Shown here: positions 52,530-60,395 of the stretch, piece by piece | Layout: every line of letters starts with the position of its first letter | Numbering within the stretch: the first letter of the stretch is position 1 | Assembly (NCBI RefSeq): GCF_905220415.1 | Contig: NC_059552.1 | Location: forward strand, 9,439,001-9,503,000 | Length of the DNA stretch: 64,000 bases | Direction: 5' to 3' | Origin: Colias croceus | Lineage: Eukaryota > Arthropoda > Insecta > Lepidoptera > Pieridae | The notes under the pieces: model-generated | What the model was told of the DNA's origin: nothing | The model's input: only the letters and a program-made list of their open reading frames with translations | Databases searched by the model: none | Translations under genes and position numbers: made by a program

Positions 52530-52610
52530 ATTAGGTGACATAAGTTAACACGTGAGCGTTAAACCGAAAGATCCTGGGTTCAATTCCCGATGGTGATGAA
52601 CTAAAATAAG
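52530..52610 (+). repeat. tRNA-derived SINE-like remnant
   Basis: 'gatcctgggttcaattcccg' contains a perfect T-arm (GGGTTCAATTCCCG, 52576-52589) of the RNA polymerase III B-box kind. No acceptor stem or anticodon arm can be folded around it, so this is a decayed SINE rather than a tRNA gene. Confidence 0.4.
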
Positions 52611-52614
52611 TACA

Positions 52615-53085
52615 TACCTATTAGTGCACAAATAAAATCGATCAATGAAATACATGCATCTGCCACCAGGTTCTCCACAAGGTTCTCTTAATAATTCTCA
52701 TAAACTACAAAAAACCACCAACATTCACAATAACTAACTTATAACAAACATACAAACATAAAAACACAGTTGAATCGATATTCCTTTTGAAGTCTATTGA
52801 ACAATCAAAGCATTTGTATGGTAAACTCCTATGAGACAGCCAAATACCTATGCTAAAAGCGTGCCGACTGCCGGATTTTTTTCTAGAATCTTTCACACAG
52901 AATTCCTGCATTGTTTTCAGTTTCATTACTTTATGAGTTCAAAATGGATGGTTCTCTTTTGAATACGTTAGGTTTTAAAAGGACGTAGTTTAAAATTCAT
53001 TTTAGTAAATTTCATGTGAGTTTACTATTTTATAAGTGAGTTGCCCAGTGTTATAAAAAAAAAATGTGTGCGTGTACTAGTGTAC
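52615..53085. other. Unassigned stretch
   Basis: A 73-codon reverse frame at 52705-52926 has no recognisable domain. Confidence 0.5.
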
Positions 53086-53093
53086 ACACGTAA

Positions 53094-53258
53094 GAAGTGA
53101 AACTTCTTTATGACCATATTTTTCAAAAAATAATTTATTATATGTACCTTTACAGAAATACGTCGATTCACGCGTGGTGGGGATAAGAAAAAGATGGCGC
53201 GTAACGGAAAAATGTTACATTAAATTTTTTTCCAACCTCGATAAAAAAGTTTCACTTC
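53094..53258. mobile_element. MITE with family G termini, different body
   Basis: TIRs GAAGTGAAACTTCTTTA (53094) and 'aaaaaagtttcacttc' (53243-53258). The interior ('gattcacgcgtggtggggat', 'gatggcgcgtaacgg') is unlike the two family G copies. Confidence 0.7.
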
Positions 53259-53561
53259 AATAGTAGTTACATAGGTACATATTTTAATAATAGACCATGG
53301 TTAAATACTAAATAAACATTGGCACCCATACAGTCTTAGCTGCGGTATATTAAGTATATTATGTATAACTAGATATACACATGTACTTAGGTAATATTTA
53401 GTATTTTTTTTTTATTTGAATAAAGCTATATAAGCCATTTATAGAAATTGTCTTTTTTAATTTTATATGAAGTAAGATTTACACACATAGTTAGTTATGT
53501 GTTTTAATTTTGACTATGTGCTCATAACACACTATGTGTTTATAACATATATATTACATAG

Positions 53562-53686
53562 AGCACACATATAGAGGGTAATATGGATTAACACATAGGA
53601 GGTTTCATCCCGGAAATCCCACGGGAACGGGAACTATGCGGGTTTTTCTTTCAAAACGCGGGCGGAGCCGCGGGTGGAAAGCTAGT
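53562..53686 (+). repeat. Lep1-type element, 5'-truncated
   Basis: 'agcacacatatagagggtaa' to 'gcgggtggaaagctag' before T; same subtype as 1655 and 27263. Confidence 0.8.
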
Positions 53687-53699
53687 GTAAAATACGTAT

Positions 53700-54130
53700 C
53701 GATGCCACTAAATATAATTTTTAAATTGTTTGAAGGAAAATAAACAGAATAATTTTCACGAAATCCTCTTCAATGTTTGTGATGTCTATCTCAGTATAAA
53801 AATTTTAACATAAAATTATGAATAAATTATTTTTATGATAAGCAAAAATTTATATTAATTATACGAATTTCAGATGCAAATGATTCCAGATAATTTTTTC
53901 CTACAAATGGTATATTAAATTGGTATTTTTATTACTTAAATATGCTAAATGCTAATTATTTAGACATACCTAGTAGGTACCTATATTTTAATAAAGTACT
54001 ACACTTACCTATCTATCTTGAAAAGTTTCATTTATTGTAAAACAACAAGTTTAGTTATAACTACTAGGTACCTATATTCATTTTATTTAACAATATTAAT
54101 AGATGTGACACGATAACATGAAGTGATTAA
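53700..54130. other. AT-rich stretch, nothing recognised
   Basis: No supported gene or repeat. Confidence 0.5.
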
Positions 54131-54133
54131 AGT

Positions 54134-54164
54134 ACACGAGCGAAGCCGCAGGCGGAAAGCTAGT
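54134..54164 (+). repeat. Lone Helitron 3' hairpin end
   Basis: 'acgagcgaagccgcaggcgg' then 'aaagctagt', with no recognisable body upstream. Confidence 0.65.
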
Positions 54165-54338
54165 TAATAGTTATTTATTAAATTAAGCCAGGAAGTCTCC
54201 ATAGTTTATTATCGAGACTCTATTTAAATTAAACTTGAAGCTTTTTAGGTACAAGCCTTCTCTTTAAATAGGGAGGATAACTGATAAAATTTGGGAAAAC
54301 AAGAAATTACGACCAAGACAGTGACGGGGCGACCCGAT

Positions 54339-54351
54339 CTATACTAATATT
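54339..54351 (+). repeat. Family HB 5' end, split by HD
   Basis: TCTATACTAATATT, continued at 54532. Confidence 0.75.
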
Positions 54352-54531
54352 ACTAGCTTACCGCCCGCGGCTTCGCCCGCTTTCTCTAAAACGATTTGAG
54401 ATTTTAACTATCCTATCTCTCAAGTTGGATCGAACTGCACATGGTGTGCGAATTTTAATATAATCGGTTAAGTGGTTTAGGAGTCCATTGAGGACAAACA
54501 TTGTGACACGAGATTTATATATATTAAGATA
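54352..54531 (-). repeat. Family HD nested in HB
   Basis: Complete reverse HD ('actagcttaccgcccgcggc' to 'tatatatattaaga'), inserted after the first 14 bases of an HB copy. Confidence 0.85.
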
Positions 54532-54699
54532 AAGCTGAAGAATATGTTTTAACGCGCTAATCTCGGGAACTGGTCCGATTTAAAAAATTCTTTCCGTGTT
54601 AGAATCATTTCTCGAGGAAGGTTTATAGGCTATATTATATCACCACGCTACGACTAACAGGAGTGAGCCACGGGGGTGAAACCGCGCGGAGCAGCTAGT
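54532..54699 (+). repeat. Family HB remainder
   Basis: 'aaagctgaagaatatgtttt' to 'cgcgcggagcagctagt'. Confidence 0.8.
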
Positions 54700-54748
54700 T
54701 AATAATAATTTTAATTTCTTATTGATCGTAATTAATAATTATACAAAT

Positions 54749-55477
54749 TGCACGCCTCATAAGCGAAGCGTTGAGGTGGGTATTACTGTCACTTCGCGCA
54801 AAACATCTGATTTTTCAAACTTAAAATGTCTTTATGTATCATACATTGCACTTGTAAGATAATACATACACACACATATTAAGAAAAAACACTATTTTTA
54901 ACATTCATGATATTTTTGATGTCATTTTTGTTATTTAAACTAGTTAAAAAACAGTTTAAAAAAGTTCTGTCTTGGACGTCCGTGTGTCTGTGTCTGTGCG
55001 GAGGATTTTCTTGTTAACACGATAGCGACCGAAATACTTTACTACACGAGTCTTTTTTTTTCTCTTACGCTTGTGTATGCTCAGGAATAGAACCCTTTCA
55101 TTTTTCAGGGTCTGATTCGATGTGGTTTAATTGTTATTAAATAAACAAAAAAAAATATCGACTGTTCTCCATAATTTTAGTATATATCTATATATTATAT
55201 TCTTTATTTTTTTTTTTTTTATATTTATAGTGTACTCAAAATTCACCATTATAAACTCGATTCTTTATATTATAAGCCAAGGTTTAAAAAAATAAGTTGG
55301 TAGTAAGTCCCTTAAACCTGCGCAGTTTCACATCTAGGTGGGGCCACAAGAAAAATAGCTCAATTATTACGGTACCGCTTTCTTTACTTTTCCAACTGTT
55401 TTATTTTATTTCTGTTTTATATTTATAGTGTATAAATAATCAATTTTATTGTAAAGGATGAGATTATGAGGCGTGCA
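54749..55477. mobile_element. TIR element, 729 bp, family unknown
   Basis: TGCACGCCTCATAA at the left and TTATGAGGCGTGCA at the right are perfect 14-bp inverted ends. The interior has 'cgaagcgttgaggtgggtat' and 'aggattttcttgttaacacg'. No transposase frame. No convincing target duplication. A fragment of the left terminus recurs near 22445. Confidence 0.7.
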
Positions 55478-55645
55478 CTTTTGGATTTTCCAAACTATTT
55501 TTCACCTCTAAAGATACACTGCACATAACTACAAATGAATATAATATTTAGCAACGTAAATTTTATAATTAATATTATCTAAATTAGTAACATCTAGTTT
55601 GTTCTAGATATTTCGCGGTAATTAGTTACATCCACTCTGTTTTAG

Positions 55646-55751
55646 ATACTTCGCGGTGGTATATCCTCTACGACTGTCAGAAGCGCGCAGACGAAGCAAG
55701 CAAATGCTTTACTGCGCCTGGGCAGTGGCTCTTGCATGCAGCTTACCACAG
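55646..55751 (+). CDS. GPCR exon: DRY motif, intracellular loop 2 and TM4
   Basis: The exon begins after 'ctctgttttag' and ends before GTAATT. Its first base completes the arginine codon left open by 41092 (phase 2 to phase 2). It then reads YFAVVYPLRLSEARRRSKQM followed by LYCAWAVALACSLPQ, 35 codons, ending in phase 0. Joined to the first exon it gives SLDRYFAVVYPL, the canonical DRY region. The basic RRRSKQM lies in intracellular loop 2, and the tryptophan in CAWAVAL is the conserved TM4 tryptophan. The exon is too short to stand out as an open frame and was found by matching phase and protein pattern. Flanked by a 14.6-kb intron and a 2.4-kb intron. Confidence 0.9.
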
Positions 55752-55759
55752 GTAATTGT

Positions 55760-56195
55760 TAATACAGTATAATATATAATTTACTAGCTTATTCAACAAT
55801 GCTGTGAAGTTCTTAGTATTTATTTCTATCAAGTTATTTATGTTTAATGTTTCGAAGTTTATTTGAGAATAAAAAAGTCTAGTTTAGTAAAAGCAGCTAA
55901 CCTAAAGCTAAAAAGTGATTTACACATAAGTATTATGATTATTTCCTATTTTTTATGCAATCATAATGAAGTAATGCCTCTTGCACTCTTTAATAGTTAA
56001 GCTTTCCCGTTGGATAAGGTTTCCTCTAGTTCCTGACTATTTCGAGCATAAAACTTCGTAATGTCAAATGTGAATGTCAATCGACTGGAAATACACCTGC
56101 GAGTGAACGCCTACGTGTACCCCTAGAATGTATGAGTGAATAAATTCATATTTTATTAATGATTCCTTTGCTTTGATTGATGATAAGATTGCTTC
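55760..56195. other. Intron, nothing recognised
   Basis: Part of the second GPCR intron before the TIR element. Confidence 0.5.
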
Positions 56196-56201
56196 GGAAT
56201 A

Positions 56202-57942
56202 GGGTAATTGCGCTGGTTTGCCGTCCAGCTTCTGTTTTCGTCCATTTGACTGACCTGCTACAATCACGTGCGTAAAACTTGAATACAAACCTACCTTCCC
56301 GCGCAAGTTTGCACTTTTTACGGTCCATAATGTTTAAGCAACAGTACTATCAACATTAAAATTTGATTTGACAAGAAGAGAGTTCAAAAAATTAACGTAA
56401 ATGTGGCCGCTTCGCATACGTGCCTTGCAGATGTCATCGCGCGAGAGAAAAATTTGCCGGCGAGAAAAGTTCATGGTAAGGTAAATCACTGTGTTAGCTA
56501 GTTTACGTAATGTTTTTGGTACGTATGTTTATTTATAAGCATAATAAACGCAATTATAAGTGTTTATCATACATTTTTATAATACTCTTCGAAATATTAA
56601 GTGGACGGATACTAGGTTACCAAATTCTCAAAATATTTGGTTTTCGTCCAAGTGGACGGAAACTCAAACAGCTACGTGAATATTTGTTAGGGTCATTTTA
56701 CTTTATCGGACCTTTAAAATACTGAATAGTTTCTCCCGAAGTGATCTTTATTGCTATTAGTTTAGTTTTTTTGGTTTCCGTCCACTGCTATGTCAGTGCT
56801 GCCAAAATAAAAAAAATATTTAAAGAAGTGGACGAAAACTAAATTTAGCTTTAAATGTTTTAGTTTTCGTCCATGAATGAGTATTGGAGTATCCAAAAAT
56901 TAAATATAGCCATTCTTTTGCATTACTTTTCGTCTATTTTTACGTATTGAAAAGTTTTCTATTCAGTATCTTCCTTATAAATAATTGGTGAGGGCCAGAG
57001 TGTTGTAGGTACCTAATATTGTCATTCATTCAGACATGTATCATTCTCCTTATGTGAAGTAGAGTCAATTATTCGTAGCGTAAATGGGGGTAGGTCAGAC
57101 ATAATACACTGTATTTTTCTTGATTATCATTCACTTGAGTATCATCTTTTATTCTAGGTCTGTTTTGCCAATGCAGTATTTTTTTATTATACTTACTCAA
57201 CGTATCCTCAGAAAGATCTTATTGTTTTTAGATGGCCTCGAAGGAGTCTAAGAAATCTAGAAAAAAAAGACGCTGCGTACACTGAAGATTCTGTAGCTAA
57301 AACTTATTATTATGGCTGTGTGTTTATAGTACGTTTCATTTGATAAACAAAGTATTAGAATGAAAATTTTTGTTGTTAGAATGAATATTTCTGTTTTTTG
57401 ATGTTATTTCTTAGTCCTGTAATTATTACTTGTTTCATTTACATTGTAAGGAACGCATTCCTTTCTTTATTACGAATGATTATACAGTCATCACTAACGC
57501 CTATAAGGACTGCCAAATGATACATAGATCTCAGTGTTGACTAGTTATATTGATTATTATTAGTAAAACCACAAGTAAAACTAAACCTGTAAGGTAGTGA
57601 GAAATTGTAATGTTAATGTAATAAACGTATACCTGTAATTGATTTTTAACTTAATAGTTGACCTACCCTCCTTTTTCTACACGGTGGTCGAAAACTAGCT
57701 TACACTAGGACGAAAACCAGTTTTTTTGGACGAAAACTAGCATTTACCCTACTTTTGCAGAAAATAATTTAAATAAAAAGATACATCAAAATGATTTATT
57801 TTCCCTTAATATTATCTTAAAGAAGACTATATAAGGACTTAAAAAAAAAATTATATGTTTAAGGAAGGGTGCTCCAAAATATTTATTTCGTATCACAAAG
57901 TTGGCAACTCCTATAATTGGACGAAAACCAGCGCAATGACCC
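56202..57942. mobile_element. TIR element with subterminal motif arrays
   Basis: Inverted termini of about 26 bases: GGGTAATTGCGCTGGTTT at the left and its near-complement ending GCGCAATGACCC at the right, with TA immediately outside both. At least nine copies of TTTTCGTCCA or close variants lie in the left half; TGGACGAAAA forms dominate the right half. The short frame at 56510-56725 has no recognised domain. At 1.74 kb without a transposase frame, the element is non-autonomous or decayed. Superfamily not determined. It fills most of the second GPCR intron. Confidence 0.75.
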
Positions 57943-58174
57943 TATGAGCTATTGGAGGGACATATTAATCTGTATATATCTTTATGAATTCCTATCTATT
58001 CCTATCTTCTTTCTTTACGGTAGAGCGAACTAGCGTGTGTGTGTTGTGTTTTGGCTGACATCATAAATTTACTTACTTACAGATGCTCTTTATCAAGAGA
58101 AAGTTTATTGTTCTCACTAATCATATAATTTCGTTTATTATTATTAAATATACACCATTTTAATATTGTTACAG

Positions 58175-58379
58175 AGCCTAGTATTCCGTGTAAAACGACA
58201 TCCTTACGTCGCCGGCTTCGAGCAGTGCGTGTCCTTCGACGCATTCGCGAGCGCACGACTTGAAATCGCGTATAACGTGTTCTGCGCCTGCGCAATGTAC
58301 TTCGTGCCGCTGCTCGTGATCACCGCGTGCTATGTGCGCATCTTCTGCGAGATACAGGCCAGCAGTAAGGAGCTGACTG
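58175..58379 (+). CDS. GPCR exon: extracellular loop 2, TM5, start of intracellular loop 3
   Basis: The exon follows 'attgttacag' and precedes GTGAGA, phase 0 in and phase 1 out. It encodes SLVFRVKRHPYVAGFEQCVS, FDAFASARLEIAYNVFCACA, MYFVPLLVITACYVRIFCEI and QASSKELT. The cysteine in EQCVSF is the disulfide partner of the TM3 cysteine. The tyrosine in EIAYNVF and the proline in YFVPLLVI are conserved TM5 features of AKH/corazonin/GnRH-type receptors. The exon is distinctly GC-rich against its flanks and has no defects. The frame running on to 58483 is intron. No TM6 exon was found before 64000. Confidence 0.9.
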
Positions 58380-58529
58380 GTGAGATATGGGTAAAAAACC
58401 CAATAAAGGCTTTGTCAGATAGAAAGCGTAAAAAGCACAAGTGCTTAGCTGACACCGCATCATTACGCCGAATTGTGCCGTGATAAGCGATATCGCTCTG
58501 ACGCGCACTAGGAACGCGTTCTTTTCATA

Positions 58530-58665
58530 CTCAAACATTTATTTATTCAATTAGACTTCTTTTAGAAGCACTTTTGAAACGTCATTACATATTTTAACAT
58601 TTACCACCGATTCGGAAAGCAGTATCTACGGAGAAGAATCGGCAAGAAACTCCATAGTTGCTCTT
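58530..58665 (+). repeat. Family X repeat, longer copy
   Basis: 'ctcaaacatttatttattca', 'ttagacttcttttagaagca', 'gattcggaaagcagtatcta' and 'gagaagaatcggcaagaaac'. I recognise this wording as a common lepidopteran dispersed repeat. It follows the third GPCR exon by 150 bases. Confidence 0.75.
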
Positions 58666-58669
58666 TTTA

Positions 58670-59150
58670 ATCATGTCAGTTTTACAATTTAATTTTACAA
58701 AATACATTATATGTGTTATATGTACATTATAATCATAATATGCCAAAGAACTGTCCTGTGGTTTTTATCGTCCATATATTCTATTTGTCAAAGCCTTAAA
58801 TAATATTTCAGATTAAAATACTATGGTCTTCTATACTATGGTCGTATAATTTTCATTCTATATTGTCAGAATTCAGCTAATTACCTGTGTAAGTTTTTCA
58901 CATAAAATATTATCTATGCGTAACGGAACCGTATCCGGAACGCCGATGACTTTTCCACTGATCTCACTTTTCGAAAAGCTTATCAACACAACAATAGAAA
59001 GGAAATAATATTTGTACTATGTTTAAAATGGATAAACTAAAAAAATATATTAACCGATTATGAAACCTCTTTCATATTGCGCAGAAGAAATTGCTTTAGC
59101 TCATTATGTTTTAGTTGAATGTTTTTGTTTTTTATACAACGGGAAACTGA
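58670..59150. other. Intron, nothing recognised
   Basis: No supported exon or repeat. Confidence 0.5.
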
Positions 59151-59283
59151 GCGAAAATGTGGGTTGAGGCCACCAGGATCCCCCAGCCCGATCCCCCAGG
59201 GGATCCTAGTGAACTCATCGGTTCACCAGAATCCCCTCATAATAAAATGAAGTAAAGATGTTATCACACTGCTTAAAAATATT

Positions 59284-59757
59284 TTATTTAACAATATCTA
59301 AAAAATGACCTACGCTTATGTCGCTGCTTATTAATTCCATTTGTGTTTCTTGTATAAACTTATCAGTTGCTATTTGATCTACCTTACGTATTTGTTTTGG
59401 TTGCCTTCGCTTTTGTTCAGAATCTCTTTTTAATGCATTCAATAACTGTAGAATGTTAGGGCGTTTTCGACCAATCATTTTTAATAAACCCGAGTTCCAA
59501 CTTTCGCAACAATTATTGGTGCGATGTCTTTCGCTGAAAACTGACATCATTTTTCTGGTATCGTCATTTTTGAGCCAGTATTTCATATAATTTACTAACT
59601 TCAGCATGTTTGGACAATCTTTACTCATACTTAATATGTTTTTTAAAATATAGTTCCACCCTTCAGTCATATATTCCGTAGGTAACAATGGCATAGCACC
59701 GCACAACATAACCACTCTACTAGTAAATTTGTTTTTAAGTAAATTAAGTTTTTTTCC
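59284..59757 (-). pseudogene. MULE-type transposase, C-terminal fragment
   Basis: Reverse-strand frame of at least 143 residues ending at 59284. It includes GAMPLLPTEYMTEGWNYIL, KYWLKNDDTRKMMSVFS, then RHRTNNCCESWNSGL and a basic C-terminus (KRDSEQKRRQPKQIR). The H-R-T-N-N-x-x-E-S/G-W pattern after the DDE core is characteristic of MULE transposases and related insect FLYWCH/MULE proteins. The catalytic core is absent; the frame stays open upstream to about 59757 and then meets unrelated sequence. The last 70 bases of its coding sequence recur inverted at 59826-59893. Confidence 0.75.
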
Positions 59758-59893
59758 CTTTTTACGAATATTCTAATATTCTTACCAAATCTATTCCTTT
59801 GTTCTTGATGTCAGTTTTTAGCGAAAAAGATTCTGAACAAAAGCGAAGGCAACCAAAAAAAATACGTAAATAGCCACTGATAAGTTTATACAA

Positions 59894-60379
59894 TGTGACC
59901 GAGTTGACCAACCGAGTGACGTCGAGCCAGCCCCTACTACAGGTACGGCGTACGACTCGAACCTCGTCTCGCAAGCGACCGATGTCTCCGATACAAATGC
60001 AAGCATCGGTACTAACAGTGAATGGGTAACAGTGAGACGCAAGCGAGTTTCTAATTCGTCGAAGAATGTAGCTCGTGGTACGGCCGCGCCTGGGACGACT
60101 TCACTCGAGGCTGCGGAACGTAAAAGCTATCTGCACGTTTATTATTTAAAATCTGGTACAACTGTTGAACAAGTTATCAATCATCTGCTCGTTATCTGCC
60201 CCAATGATAGCTGCTTCGTCGAACAGTTAAAACCCCGTGGAGACTACGCTTCCTTCAAGTTAACTGTCCCGACTAAACATGTAGATATTTATTTGTCACC
60301 ATCTCACTGGGCCGAGGATGTGCATATAAAGCCTTGGCGTAGTGGATTTCGCAAAGAAAAGGACACCCAAAAGCCGTAA
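59894..60379 (+). CDS. Jockey ORF1 protein, C-terminal part
   Basis: The frame is open from the first base of the truncated element. 'TNSEWVTVRRKRV' precedes a linker and then SYLHVYYLKSGTTVEQVINH, CPNDSCFVEQLKPRGDYASF and LSPSHWAEDVHIKPWRSGF, ending at TAA 60377-60379. The LKPRGDYASFK to WAEDVHIKPW block is what I know from ORF1 (gag-like, RNA-binding) proteins of lepidopteran non-LTR elements. The true N-terminus is lost to 5' truncation. ORF2 begins 16 bases downstream if its ATG at 60396 is used. Confidence 0.75.
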   Translation, partial: CDRVDQPSDVEPAPTTGTAYDSNLVSQATDVSDTNASIGTNSEWVTVRRKRVSNSSKNVARGTAAPGTTSLEAAERKSYLHVYYLKSGTTVEQVINHLLVICPNDSCFVEQLKPRGDYASFKLTVPTKHVDIYLSPSHWAEDVHIKPWRSGFRKEKDTQKP

Positions 60380-60395
60380 ATTTAAATCTCTCACT

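Noticed and set aside
52530..52610. tRNA gene
   Set aside because: Only the T-arm is present; no acceptor stem, D-arm or anticodon arm can be paired.
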